From Oecophyllibacter saccharovorans (GTDB lineage Bacteria; Pseudomonadota; Alphaproteobacteria; Acetobacterales; Acetobacteraceae), in NCBI RefSeq assembly GCF_006542375.1, contig NZ_CP038143.1, forward strand, positions 868,001 through 932,000: DNA of 64,000 nt, in the 5' to 3' direction. Positions within the stretch are counted from its first letter, which is position 1; each line of letters starts with the position of its first letter. The notes beneath the pieces are model-generated. The model had not been told where the DNA came from. It did no database searches and worked only from the letters and a program-made list of their open reading frames with translations. This document shows, in pieces, positions 35,222 to 42,754 of this stretch. The position numbers and the translations under genes were made by a program.

Positions 35222-35968
35222 ATGTCTGTTTCGGTCCAACCGTCTTTAGAAAGTGGGGAGGCTGTGTTTCTGCCCGCTGAACGTCCTCTTATTCTGGCGA
35301 GCGGCTCTGCCATCCGGCGCCAGCTTCTGCAGCAGGCCGGCGTGCCGTTCCAGGTGCGTTCTGTCGATCTGGATGAGGAGAAACTGCGTCAACAGGCGCA
35401 GGCAGAAGGGCTTTCCATCCAGCAGACGGCCTTGGTTCTGGCAGAGGCCAAGGCGCAGCAGGCCTGTATCCTGGCAGGACAGGCGCTGCCGGGTGCTGGC
35501 GGGGAAGAGAAGCCTGCTGACAGGGCTCTGCCAATTGTGATCGGGGCGGACCAGATCCTTGAATGCGACGGGCAGATTTTCAACAAACCGGCCACGCTGG
35601 ACGAAGCGCGGCGGCAGCTTGAGCGCCTGCGGGGCCGGACACATCTTCTGCACACGGCTGTGACGCTTTGGGAACCGGTGCACGATGCACCTGCGGTCAC
35701 GGTTTCTTCTGCGAGGCAGCCGGCGCGCAGGCTCTGGTCGCATGTCGAAACGCCGCGGCTGGATATGCGGGATTTTTCCGACCGCGTTCTGACGCGTTAT
35801 CTGGAAGTGGAGGGAGAGGAACTGCTTTACTGTGTGGGCGCCTGCAAGGTGGAAGGGCCCGGTGCGCAGCTGTTTGCGCATATGGAAGGCAGCCAGGACG
35901 CTATTCTCGGCCTGCCCCTGCTGCCTCTGCTCGAGGCGCTGCGCCGTTTCGGCGTGCTTCCTTCCTGA
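35222..35968 (+). CDS. maf: Maf-family nucleotide pyrophosphatase
   Basis: A 248-residue member of the Maf/HAM1 structural superfamily, house-cleaning enzymes that hydrolyse dTTP, UTP or modified nucleotides. The N-terminal phosphate loop is LILASGSAIRRQLLQQAGV (usual form SxSPRR; here SAIRR, with the Arg pair kept). Other motifs are VIGADQILECDG with the catalytic Asp, FNKPATLDEARRQLERLRGRTHLLHTAV, and the YLEVEGEELLYCVGACKVEGPGAQLF block. The ATG at 35222 is chosen, because AGGAGGT lies 11 nt upstream and the conserved part starts soon after; in-frame starts exist at 35174 and 35120. About 30 residues precede the conserved strand. Confidence 0.9.
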   Translation: MSVSVQPSLESGEAVFLPAERPLILASGSAIRRQLLQQAGVPFQVRSVDLDEEKLRQQAQAEGLSIQQTALVLAEAKAQQACILAGQALPGAGGEEKPADRALPIVIGADQILECDGQIFNKPATLDEARRQLERLRGRTHLLHTAVTLWEPVHDAPAVTVSSARQPARRLWSHVETPRLDMRDFSDRVLTRYLEVEGEELLYCVGACKVEGPGAQLFAHMEGSQDAILGLPLLPLLEALRRFGVLPS

Positions 35969-36036
35969 AGAGCAGCGGTCGGGAAAAACTGTGGCGTCGG
36001 GGCCTTGAAGAAATTGACAAAAGCGCGTTTTCCGCC

Positions 36037-36065
36037 TTGTCAGAGGCAGCGGGGAAGGATATACG
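36037..36065 (+). promoter_or_regulatory. Likely sigma-70 promoter of tRNA-Ala
   Basis: TTGTCA (36037-36042) and TATACG (36060-36065) are separated by exactly 17 bp and lie about 60 bp before the tRNA on the same strand, a fit to a housekeeping promoter. Another TTGACA occurs at 36014-36019 but has no matching -10 at the proper distance. Confidence 0.5.
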
Positions 36066-36125
36066 ACGTTGCAGCGCATCCCTCATTTCTTTCCCGTGAG
36101 GAAATGAAAAAAGAGAGCGTCACGT

Positions 36126-36201
36126 GGGGCCATAGCTCAGTTGGTAGAGCGCTTGAATGGCATTCAAGAGGTCGTCGGTTCGATCCCGATTGGCTCCACC
36201 A
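36126..36201 (+). tRNA. tRNA-Ala (anticodon GGC)
   Basis: A complete 76-nt cloverleaf. The acceptor stem GGGGCCA pairs with TGGCTCC, including the G3-U70 wobble pair that identifies alanine tRNAs. The D-arm is AGCTCAGTTGGTAGAGC. The anticodon stem is CTTGA/TCAAG with loop ATGGCAT, giving GGC, which reads GCC codons (and GCU by wobble). The T-arm contains GGTTCGATCCC, and CCA is encoded. A TTTTT run follows directly. The 3' side leads into a 188-bp gap with a long hairpin. Confidence 0.98.
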
Positions 36202-36328
36202 TTTTTCTCATGAAAAACTGTTTCTCATGCCTGGGCCTGATCTTCTGCTCAGCGCCAGAGCTCTTGCTTCTTCAGCAGCCAGAGCGTTCTGTTAAATCAA
36301 AACTCTGTTCAGTTCTGCCGGGCATGGG

Positions 36329-36375
36329 GCAACCTGCCCGTTGACCTGTGTAAATAGGTCAATCCGGCAGGTTGC
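36329..36375 (-). terminator. Long bipartite hairpin downstream of the oxidoreductase gene
   Basis: GCAACCTGCC (36329-36338) pairs with GGCAGGTTGC (36366-36375), and inside it TTGACCT (36341-36347) pairs with AGGTCAA (36356-36362), leaving a small internal loop and an 8-nt apex. It lies 15 bp after the oxidoreductase stop, so it may end that transcript, or the tRNA transcript from the other side. No T-run follows on either strand, so the role is not certain. Confidence 0.5.
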
Positions 36376-36389
36376 GCGTCTTCTGTGGC

Positions 36390-37424
36390 TCAGGGCTTGA
36401 GAAGAATTTTGCCGTTGCGGGCTGACTGCGCATTGGCCTGGAGCGCCTGGGTGATCTGGTCGAAGCTGTAAATGCCGGTCACGGGCAGTTTCAGCTGTCC
36501 TGACTGCAGCAGGCCCAGAACTTCGCCGAGCAGGCGCTTTTTGGTTTCAGGAGGCATGGAACGCGCTTCCCTGGTGGCCCAGAAACCGCGCACGGTGATG
36601 CCACGGAAAATCAGGTCTGCAGGTGAGATGATTACCGGCTGGCCTCCCTGCGCACCGAAGGAGACCAGAGCGCCACCTTCGCGCAGCAGGTTCGCCATGC
36701 CCACATCCACCGGACCGCCGATTTCATCGACAGCAGCGCCTGCTGTTCGACCACCCATTATCTTTTCAGCTTCCTGGGGCCAGTCCGGCTCGGCTGTGGA
36801 GAGGTTGCCTTCCGTAATGCCTGCTTCCACCAGTTCCTCAAGCGCTTTCTGACTGCGCACCAGGTTAAGGGTATGGATGCCGCGTGCACGCGCCATGACG
36901 GCCAGCGCCTTGCCCACCGCGCCATTGGCACCGTTGTGGATCAGCCAGTCGCCGCTTCTGAGCCTGAGCGAATCAAGCAGCATCAGAGCGCTCATGGGCA
37001 TGGAAAGCAGCTGGGCGGCCGTTTCATCCCCCATCCATTGCGGCACGGGAACCACCGCACTGGCCGGCGCGGCGAAATACTGTGCCCACGTTCCTGCGAT
37101 ACGCGCACAGGCCACGCGCTGCCCCACTGAAAGCCCTTTCACGTCCTTTCCTACAGCGGCAATGGTGCCAACGGCCTCATCGCCATCCACTGCAGGCAGC
37201 GTGGGACGGATGCCGTATTCGCCACGTGCGATCCAGAGGTGATGGTTGTGGATGGGGGCCAGAAGGGTTCTGACCAGCACCTGGTCCGCCCCGATATGCG
37301 GGGTGGGCATGGTGCCCGGGTGAAGCACCTTTTCAGGCGCACCGAATTCATCCAGCACCACGGCATGCATAGTCGGGGGCAGCTTGGCGGCCTGGCTGGA
37401 ATCCGGGAGTGGCTGTGGAGGCAT
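36390..37424 (-). CDS. MDR-superfamily oxidoreductase (zinc-binding-dehydrogenase-like / quinone or enoyl reductase)
   Basis: A 344-residue medium-chain dehydrogenase/reductase. It has a GroES-like N-terminal half (VLDEFGAPEKVL, HNHHLWIARGEYGIRPTLPAVDGDEAVGTI) and a Rossmann half with the cofactor loop NGANGAVGKALAVMARA. The usual catalytic-zinc Cys and the four structural-zinc Cys are missing, so it fits the zinc-free quinone oxidoreductase / 2-enoyl thioester reductase side, using NADPH. ATG at 37424 is used; the conserved part begins at MHAVVLDEF, whose ATG at 37370 is an alternative start. Same strand as the hydrolase gene 88 bp upstream and, further up, the TetR gene, suggesting one regulon. 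Confidence 0.82.
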   Translation of the reverse strand: MPPQPLPDSSQAAKLPPTMHAVVLDEFGAPEKVLHPGTMPTPHIGADQVLVRTLLAPIHNHHLWIARGEYGIRPTLPAVDGDEAVGTIAAVGKDVKGLSVGQRVACARIAGTWAQYFAAPASAVVPVPQWMGDETAAQLLSMPMSALMLLDSLRLRSGDWLIHNGANGAVGKALAVMARARGIHTLNLVRSQKALEELVEAGITEGNLSTAEPDWPQEAEKIMGGRTAGAAVDEIGGPVDVGMANLLREGGALVSFGAQGGQPVIISPADLIFRGITVRGFWATREARSMPPETKKRLLGEVLGLLQSGQLKLPVTGIYSFDQITQALQANAQSARNGKILLKP

Positions 37425-37512
37425 TTTCGGTAGATCCTGCGCGTATCAGATCATCAAATGTTGAGTTGGCTGGATCCCGGCTCAGAAACCTCAGAGCCGG
37501 GGCCCACGTCCT

Positions 37513-38220
37513 TCAGGAACGGGCGGCCTCATCAATCAGACCGGCAATGGCTTCAGGATGCGTGGCCATCGGCGCATGGCTGGTAGGAAGTTCCAGAACG
37601 CGGCGTGCCTTGACGCGCTTGGCGAATTCACGCTGCTGCTCAGGCAGGATCATGCGGTCCTGAGTGGAGAGCTGATACCAGCTGGGCTTGTTCTCCCATG
37701 CGGCAGCCGTGGTGCGGTTTTTCAGCAGGCCAGCTAGGGGCGCTTTCTGCGTTACCGCCATGACAAAAGCCTTGTCCTCCGGCACGTCCTGGCAGAAGAA
37801 TTCATGGAATTTGTCAGGCGCAATCCAGAGATAGCCGAATTTATCCTCTTTCACAGCCTGCAGCCCCGGGGCCGGTGCTTCCTTGCAGAGATCGTCAGCG
37901 CATTGGCCTTTTTCAGGCGCCCAGGCGGAAATATAGACCAGCGCTTTGACATTGGGCATGTCGCCCATTTCGGTGATGACCTCACCACCGTAGGAATGGC
38001 CTACCAGGACTACGGGTCCTTCCAGCGTTTCGACGAGTTTGCGCGTGCGCGCGGCATCATCCGGCAGGGAGGTAAGCGGATTTTCCACGGCGCGGATCTT
38101 GGTGTGGCCCTTCTTTTTCAGTTCCGTGATGACATCGGCCCAGTGTGCGCCGTCGCCCCACAGGCCATGGATGAGAACGATAGTGGGTTCTACCGAAGAA
38201 GGGGTGTTTTTAGAGGTCAT
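37513..38220 (-). CDS. Alpha/beta hydrolase (esterase-like)
   Basis: A 235-residue single-domain hydrolase. The oxyanion strand IVLIHGLWGDGAHW, the nucleophile elbow VGHSYGGEV (Ser in GHSYGG) and the final His in LPTSHAPMATHPEAIAGLI follow family order; Asp is likely in the DRMILP strand region. Close relatives are small cytosolic esterases of the RsbQ/salicylate-binding-protein-like type that are often controlled by nearby TetR or LysR regulators. No signal peptide is present. It starts at ATG 38220, with GGGAG about 10 nt before. The substrate is unknown. Confidence 0.82.
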   Translation of the reverse strand: MTSKNTPSSVEPTIVLIHGLWGDGAHWADVITELKKKGHTKIRAVENPLTSLPDDAARTRKLVETLEGPVVLVGHSYGGEVITEMGDMPNVKALVYISAWAPEKGQCADDLCKEAPAPGLQAVKEDKFGYLWIAPDKFHEFFCQDVPEDKAFVMAVTQKAPLAGLLKNRTTAAAWENKPSWYQLSTQDRMILPEQQREFAKRVKARRVLELPTSHAPMATHPEAIAGLIDEAARS

Positions 38221-38276
38221 GGAGGAAACTCCCTGAAAAAGTGGTTATGGAAACAAAGAGATGTTGAACAGACAGC

Positions 38277-38471
38277 TCAACCTGGATGCGCAGACGTATT
38301 TTGCCGGGTTTTGAGGAGCTGCAGCATCACGGTGCCGATTTCGCGCGAGGATTGAGGGGTCTGACCTGTAACTAGCAGCTTATCGTCACGGGTGATGTCC
38401 ATGGCGGTGAAAGCCTGCCAGTTGGGTTGACGCTGGTACAGCCCGCCTCGGGCCTGGGGTCTGAAGGGAAA
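38277..38471 (-). pseudogene. Remnant of a DJ-1/PfpI-family (type 1 glutamine amidotransferase) gene
   Basis: No full ORF exists here, but reading the minus strand from 38471 to the stop at 38277 gives about 45 residues that match the C-terminus of DJ-1/PfpI amidotransferase-like proteins: LYQRQPNWQAFTAMDITRDD, then KLLVTGQTPQSSREIG and TVMLQLLKT. The motif LVTGQxPxSS is characteristic of this family's last strand-helix. A stop codon at 38474-38472 and the TetR gene directly upstream show that the rest, including the nucleophile Cys, is gone. The deletion lies between the TetR gene and the hydrolase, which probably once followed it in an operon. Confidence 0.7.
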
Positions 38472-38499
38472 TCAGGCACGAATCGAGCTTAAGTTTTTT

Positions 38500-38515
38500 T
38501 GGACCGATCAGTCCA
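38500..38515. promoter_or_regulatory. TetR-type operator palindrome
   Basis: TGGACCGATCAGTCCA is a 16-bp palindrome with one mismatched pair. It resembles the GACCGATCGGTC-like operators known for TetR regulators of NemR/YxaF-like type. It overlaps the stop codon of the TetR gene (38508-38510) and lies just upstream, on the minus strand, of the DJ-1 remnant, the hydrolase and the oxidoreductase, where it would sit in a promoter for those genes. Confidence 0.55.
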
Positions 38516-39200
38516 GAACTCTTTTGTTCTGAGAGTGCTTTATCCGGTGAGAAGGCGTTCGGGCGGCAGGCTTCTCTCTCTTGCTTTGAAGGTGTTCGTC
38601 ACTTTTACAGTTCTTTTCAGGGCCGCCGACCGGGTCCAGAATGGTCAGCACGCCTGTTACGGCTTCCTGCAGATATTGTGCCGGTGTGCCTGCGCGCGCC
38701 ATGTGCTGAAGGCCCTGGTAGAGCACCATCAGGCTGTGAGCGAGCGCGCGTGCGGACATGGCTGACGAGATGTTGCCCAGCTGCTGGCCCGCGGTCAGTT
38801 CTTTGGTCAGAAAGTCTTCAAGCTCCGCCTGATCAGTGGCCAGAATTTCGCCCATCTCTTTATCATGCTCGTGGGAGACGACAGCAGGCTCACTGCAACT
38901 CAGGCAGCCCTCAGCCGGTGCCGCCAGCAGAGCCTGGAAAAAGCCTTCCACCCCGGCGCGTATGTGAGGGGCGTTTTCAAGATGGCTTTGCAGAAAATTC
39001 AACCTGGCCTGGCGGTAAAGGGCGAAGGCTTTCAGAAAGAGCTGCTTCTTGTTGCCGAAACAGTCGTAAAGGCTGCTCTTGCTCAGCCCGGTTGCTGCCA
39101 GAAGGTCCGTCAGGGAAGTGCCTCTGAAACCTTTGTTTCTGAACACGTCCAGCGCTTTGAGCAGGACTTCCTGTTCATCAAATGAGCGTGGTCTGGCCAC
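38508..39200 (-). CDS. TetR/AcrR-family transcriptional regulator
   Basis: A 230-residue repressor-type protein. The N-terminal helix-turn-helix is clear: ALDVFRNKGFRGTSLTDLLAATGLSKSSLYDCFGNKKQLF (about residues 15-55). The ligand-binding domain has GCLSCSEPAVV at about 98-108; the two Cys could sense electrophiles or oxidants, as in NemR-like regulators. The last 40 residues (GPEKNCKSDEH to the end) are basic and look unlike a folded helix; they may be an extension created when a deletion removed the original stop. GTG at 39200 is the start, with AGGAAG 5 nt upstream. Probable targets are the three genes or gene remnants directly downstream. Confidence 0.87.
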   Translation of the reverse strand: MARPRSFDEQEVLLKALDVFRNKGFRGTSLTDLLAATGLSKSSLYDCFGNKKQLFLKAFALYRQARLNFLQSHLENAPHIRAGVEGFFQALLAAPAEGCLSCSEPAVVSHEHDKEMGEILATDQAELEDFLTKELTAGQQLGNISSAMSARALAHSLMVLYQGLQHMARAGTPAQYLQEAVTGVLTILDPVGGPEKNCKSDEHLQSKREKPAARTPSHRIKHSQNKRVLD

Positions 39201-39261
39201 AGGGCTTCCTGTTCATTGTAGCGACGTGATTGAAGCAGCAGATAGATACAGTGTTTTCCGG

Positions 39262-39621
39262 TCAGCTCTGGCCAGAGCCGGTTTTCTGGAGTGCTTCCAC
39301 CTGGGCTTCAAGGCGTTCGACGCGTTCGGAAAGCAGAATTTCGCGTTTGACCAGCCAGTGCAGCAGGGTGGTGATTTCCGAAGGCGTGAGATGGCGTGCG
39401 GATTGGAGCATTTTCAGCTCTTCGGACGCTTCTTCCGTGCTTTTCTTCGACATGGCGAGCTGATGCTGCTCTGCCAGTTCACGCAGGGCGTCATCGGTTT
39501 CCGGCCGCTCGGGGGGCGTGTCAGAAACACTGGCATTCGGTGCACTGGCAGGCACGCTGCCGGACGGGGCTGCTTCGGCTGAAAGGCAAGGCTGGGTGAA
39601 AGCAGGCATGAAGGGATCCAT
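39262..39621 (-). CDS. Hypothetical protein with C-terminal coiled coil
   Basis: A protein of about 119 residues if the ATG at 39621 is used (39609 is also possible); the frame is open up to 39894 but the extra part reads like non-coding sequence. The first 50 residues are Pro/Ala/Ser-rich and probably disordered. The rest is helical: ELAEQHQLAMSKKSTEEASEELKML, then LTPSEITTLLHWLVKREILLSERVERLEAQVEAL, a likely coiled coil. I know no family for it. It is divergent from znuA, so its promoter shares the Zur-like site region, and a link to zinc control is possible but unproven. Confidence 0.5.
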   Translation of the reverse strand: MDPFMPAFTQPCLSAEAAPSGSVPASAPNASVSDTPPERPETDDALRELAEQHQLAMSKKSTEEASEELKMLQSARHLTPSEITTLLHWLVKREILLSERVERLEAQVEALQKTGSGQS

Positions 39622-39826
39622 CAGGGTGTGAAAAACTGCGGGAAGAAGCCGCAAAAGGCGTGGCGCATGCGGGTATTTGTTCCGCTTCTGGCTGTGCCGG
39701 CAGCGCCAGTCCCCACTTACATCCGCACTTTCAAAAGTGGCGGCCGGGAGAACAGCGGCAAAAATATAGGCAGAACGCCCCGGCCCTTCGGAACGCGTTG
39801 TCAGGGTTCGGGGGAGCGTATAAGAC

Positions 39827-39839
39827 GTTATGCTATAAC
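39827..39839. promoter_or_regulatory. Zur-box-like palindrome upstream of znuACB
   Basis: GTTATGCTATAAC has perfect 5-bp arms (GTTAT/ATAAC) around a 3-nt centre and an AT-rich flank (ACATTT). This matches the core of alphaproteobacterial Zur sites. It lies 112 bp before the znuA start in the 330-bp gap between the divergent small hypothetical gene and znuA. No zur gene is in the window. The rest of the gap holds no visible gene. Confidence 0.6.
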
Positions 39840-39951
39840 ATTTATGAAACAGGAAGCGCTGATAAGGTCTCTGCAAGGTGAAATTCTGCCGCAAAGAAGT
39901 CGAGTGGCAGGCTACCGGCAGTCATCAGGCGCAAAGTGTGGGGACAGGCAG

Positions 39952-40938
39952 ATGAAGGCAGGAACGGACATGTGGCGTCCGAAAGCTTTGGGACTGGTCT
40001 TTTGCGCTTTCCTGTCAGGCGTTTTTCTGCCAGGCGCTGCCTCAGCCATTCCAGCCCCCGCGCCTTCTGCCCGCAGCCTTTCAGCCCCGGCCCCTGCCTC
40101 TGCACCTGTCACACTTGTCTGTGTTGAAGCGGTGTGGTGCTCCATAGCCCAGCAGGTTGGCGGCGCGCTGGTCAGGCCGCAGGTGCTCATTACCACTGAA
40201 GGTCTTGATCCTCATCATCTTCAGCCCACGCCCTCGATGGCGCGGGCCCTGGCCGGCGCACAGGGAGTGATTGTCAACGGGGCCACTTATGATGACTGGG
40301 CGCTGGCCCTGAGCAGGGGAAATGCTGATGGCCCGCAGCCCGAGCGTTTTGTGGTCAGCCAGCTGGCGGGCTGGAAAGAAGGTGAGGACCCGCATCTTTT
40401 TTTCAGCCCGCCTTTCGTGCTCAAAACCGCGCAGGCCATTGCCGCCTGGCTGCAGAGCCGTTTTCCCGAGCAGAAGGAAGCTATCACCAACCGTCTGCAG
40501 ATCGTCGCTCATCAGGTCATGCAGGTTGAAAGCCGGCTGGACGTGCTGAAAGGGCAGGCGCCGGCAGCGCCGGTGGCCATGCTCGAGCCGGCAGGGGCGC
40601 GTCTTCTGGAAGCGGCGGGTTTTGATATCGTTGATCCACGCTGGGCGCATATGGCCATGGAAGGAAACGGGGCTTCACCGCAGGAGACAGCGGCTCTGGA
40701 AGCTGCCCTTACCGGGCACAAGGTGCGTTTTCTGGTCGTCAATCCTGCTTTGGACTCCCCTTCCATGACTGCCATGGTGGCCTGTGCGCAGCGGGCCGGA
40801 GTGCCTCTGGTCAGAATCGGTGAAAGCCTTCCGTCAGGTGAGAACTGGGCACAGTGGATGAACCATCTTCTTGATGAGATAACCGTGGCTCTGCGGATGA
40901 CTGCCCGCCCGTCCGCTCCACTGCCGACCCTGCCTTGA
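39952..40938 (+). CDS. znuA: Periplasmic zinc-binding protein ZnuA
   Basis: Binding protein of the zinc ABC importer, 328 residues. A signal peptide (LVFCAFLSGVFLPGAASA) leads into the cluster-9 binding-protein fold. Metal-ligand motifs visible are GLDPHHLQPTPSM (first His) and GEDPHLFFSPPFVLKTAQAI (second His); a third His sits in RWAHMAME, and the fourth ligand is probably an Asp/Glu near the C-terminal NPALDSP. The His/Asp-rich loop of E. coli ZnuA is absent, as in many alphaproteobacterial forms. Start at ATG 39952, with ATG 39970 (AGGAACGGAC upstream) as an alternative. Zinc rather than manganese is inferred from the Zur-like site and family similarity. Confidence 0.85.
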   Translation: MKAGTDMWRPKALGLVFCAFLSGVFLPGAASAIPAPAPSARSLSAPAPASAPVTLVCVEAVWCSIAQQVGGALVRPQVLITTEGLDPHHLQPTPSMARALAGAQGVIVNGATYDDWALALSRGNADGPQPERFVVSQLAGWKEGEDPHLFFSPPFVLKTAQAIAAWLQSRFPEQKEAITNRLQIVAHQVMQVESRLDVLKGQAPAAPVAMLEPAGARLLEAAGFDIVDPRWAHMAMEGNGASPQETAALEAALTGHKVRFLVVNPALDSPSMTAMVACAQRAGVPLVRIGESLPSGENWAQWMNHLLDEITVALRMTARPSAPLPTLP

Positions 40939-40986
40939 GCCTGGGTGGTGTGGTTTGCCTAATCCGCCAGAGCTGAGAGCCCTGTC

Positions 40987-41712
40987 ATGACCCCTTCTCC
41001 GGGCCTTTCCACGGTTGAGGCGCTTTCATGCGACTATGCACCATGGCTGGATCTGGCGCATGTCACGTTACGGGTGGGGCATTATGACGTGCTTGATGAT
41101 GTCACATGCCGGATCAATCTGAGCGGCGTGACGGTTCTGCGTGGTCCCAATGGGGCCGGAAAGACCACTTTCCTGAGATCGCTTCTGGGATTGTGCATGC
41201 CAATACGGGGAGAAATCCGGCTTTTCGACCGGCCCCCTGCTCGCTGTCGGTCTCTGCTGGGATACATGCCCCAGAAAGGTGACAGGGCTGCCCCCATGCT
41301 GCCGGTTTTAAGTCATGTGGCAGCCTGCATAGATGGCGCAGCCTGGGGGTTTTCATGGCCCGGTGTGCGTGCGCGCCAGGCGCGCGCCCTGCTGCGCCAG
41401 ACCGATGCGCTGCATCTGGCCGCCCGCCCGCTCGGGGTTCTCTCAGGCGGGGAACGCCAACGCGTCGCGCTGGCCCAGGCTCTTTCCGATGCCCCGCGCC
41501 TGCTGCTGCTTGATGAGCCGCTGGCCGGTCTGGACCAGGAAGGACGCAGACGCATGCTAGCGTTGCTGCGGCGCCTGCGGCAGGTTCTCAAGCTTTCCGT
41601 GCTGATGACGGTTCACGAGGATCTGAGCCGTGAGGAACTGGGTGACAATGCCCATGAGCTCTGGCTGGCGCACGGCCAGCTGTGCCGGGGCAGAGAGGGA
41701 GAAAGGAGGTAG
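40987..41712 (+). CDS. znuC: Zinc ABC transporter ATP-binding protein ZnuC
   Basis: A 241-residue cytoplasmic ATPase. It shows Walker A (GPNGAGKTT), Q-loop (LGYMPQKG), signature (LSGGERQRVALAQAL), Walker B with catalytic Glu (LLLLDEPLAGLD) and the H-loop (LMTVHEDLS). YMPQKGDRAAPMLPVLSHV resembles the ZnuC Q-loop region. It lies 48 bp behind znuA and 4 bp before znuB on one transcript. Confidence 0.9.
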   Translation: MTPSPGLSTVEALSCDYAPWLDLAHVTLRVGHYDVLDDVTCRINLSGVTVLRGPNGAGKTTFLRSLLGLCMPIRGEIRLFDRPPARCRSLLGYMPQKGDRAAPMLPVLSHVAACIDGAAWGFSWPGVRARQARALLRQTDALHLAARPLGVLSGGERQRVALAQALSDAPRLLLLDEPLAGLDQEGRRRMLALLRRLRQVLKLSVLMTVHEDLSREELGDNAHELWLAHGQLCRGREGERR

Positions 41713-41716
41713 GGTC

Positions 41717-42529
41717 ATGTTTGCTTACGATTTCATGCGCTACGCCTTTCTGGGCTGTCTGCTGGTAGCGCTGATCGCTGCGCCGACGGGCTGGTTCCTG
41801 CTCCTGCGCCGACAGGCCTTTGCCGCCCACGCCCTGCCGCATATCGGCTTCAGCGGGGCTGCTGCGGCTGTATGGCTGGGCGTGGCGCCGCTGGAGGGAA
41901 TGCTGGCAGCCACTCTGCTTGCAGGGCTTTTCATGGCCTGGGAAAGCCAGACCCCTCATGACACCTTTCAACTGGTGCAGCGCGAAACCATGACCGGTCT
42001 GGTCCTGGCGGCAAGCCTGGGGGTGGGGTTGTGGTGTCTCCATGAGGCAAATGGCGCCACCAACAGGGCAACGACCCTGTTGTTTGGCGATATTCTGGGC
42101 ATCACCCCAGGAGATCTGGAAGTTCTGGGCAGTGTCGGGTGTGTGTGTGCGCTTCTGCTGGCCCTTATGTGGCGGCCGTTGCTGTTTGCCAGCCTGGCCC
42201 CTGAGCTTGCCGCGGCGCGGGGAGTGAACATGCGCCTCGTGACCCTGGGCTTCATGACCCTGGCTGCCCTTGCCGCCGCTGCATGTTCGGTCGTGGCCGG
42301 TGCGCTGCTGGCTTTCAGCCTGATGATCGGCCCTGCCGCCGCCGCCCTGCGCCTGGAGCTGCCACCGATCAGGGGAATCCTGTTTTCGCTTGGAACAGCC
42401 CTTGTCCTGTCCTGGGGCGGCCTCATGTTGTCCTGGTGGACCGATGCGCCGGTTGCTTTCTGGATTTCAGTCGGTGCCGTGCTGCTTTACATGATCGCCT
42501 GCCTGGTCAGAGGCTGGCGTGCGGCCTGA
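41717..42529 (+). CDS. znuB: Zinc ABC transporter permease ZnuB
   Basis: A 270-residue permease of the ABC-3 family with eight or so hydrophobic helices. LLRRQAFAAHALPHIGFSGAA near residue 30 is the family's hallmark (usual RRxxxxGDALSHxxLPG), and GALLAFSLMIGPAAAALRL fits its coupling region. The start is ATG 41717: GAAAGGAGGT lies 7 nt upstream and overlaps the znuC stop; a longer frame from 41630 would overlap znuC. It ends 45 bp before the stop of the convergent small membrane protein. Confidence 0.88.
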   Translation: MFAYDFMRYAFLGCLLVALIAAPTGWFLLLRRQAFAAHALPHIGFSGAAAAVWLGVAPLEGMLAATLLAGLFMAWESQTPHDTFQLVQRETMTGLVLAASLGVGLWCLHEANGATNRATTLLFGDILGITPGDLEVLGSVGCVCALLLALMWRPLLFASLAPELAAARGVNMRLVTLGFMTLAALAAAACSVVAGALLAFSLMIGPAAAALRLELPPIRGILFSLGTALVLSWGGLMLSWWTDAPVAFWISVGAVLLYMIACLVRGWRAA

Positions 42530-42574
42530 ATTTACCGGGCAGCGGCTTGTACGCCGAAACTGTCCGGGCTGTTC

Positions 42575-42730
42575 TTACTGAACGGGCAGAAAAACCAGGT
42601 AGAGATGCACCAGCAGAATGAACAGCGCCATGCCGATCTGGATGCCGATCAGGTCTCTTTTCGTGATGATCGGCACCTTGTCGGGATCGGAGAGCCGGTC
42701 GGGATTCCACTCGAAAGTCGGACGTCGCAT
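42575..42730 (-). CDS. 51-residue single-span membrane protein at the end of the rhamnose operon
   Basis: A small ORF with ATG at 42730, preceded by AAGGAAA about 6 nt upstream, and a TAA stop at 42575. The translation begins MRRPTFEWNPDRLSDPDKVP, continues with a basic patch (ITKRD), and ends with the hydrophobic helix LIGIQIGMALFILLVHLYLVFL and the tail PVQ. Topology is likely N-in with one membrane span. It starts 25 bp after rfbD on the same strand, so it is probably translated from the rhamnose operon. I do not know a family; it could help anchor a glycan-assembly complex, or be unrelated. Confidence 0.65.
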   Translation of the reverse strand: MRRPTFEWNPDRLSDPDKVPIITKRDLIGIQIGMALFILLVHLYLVFLPVQ

Positions 42731-42754
42731 GTGAATTTCCTTCGTAAACCTGCT

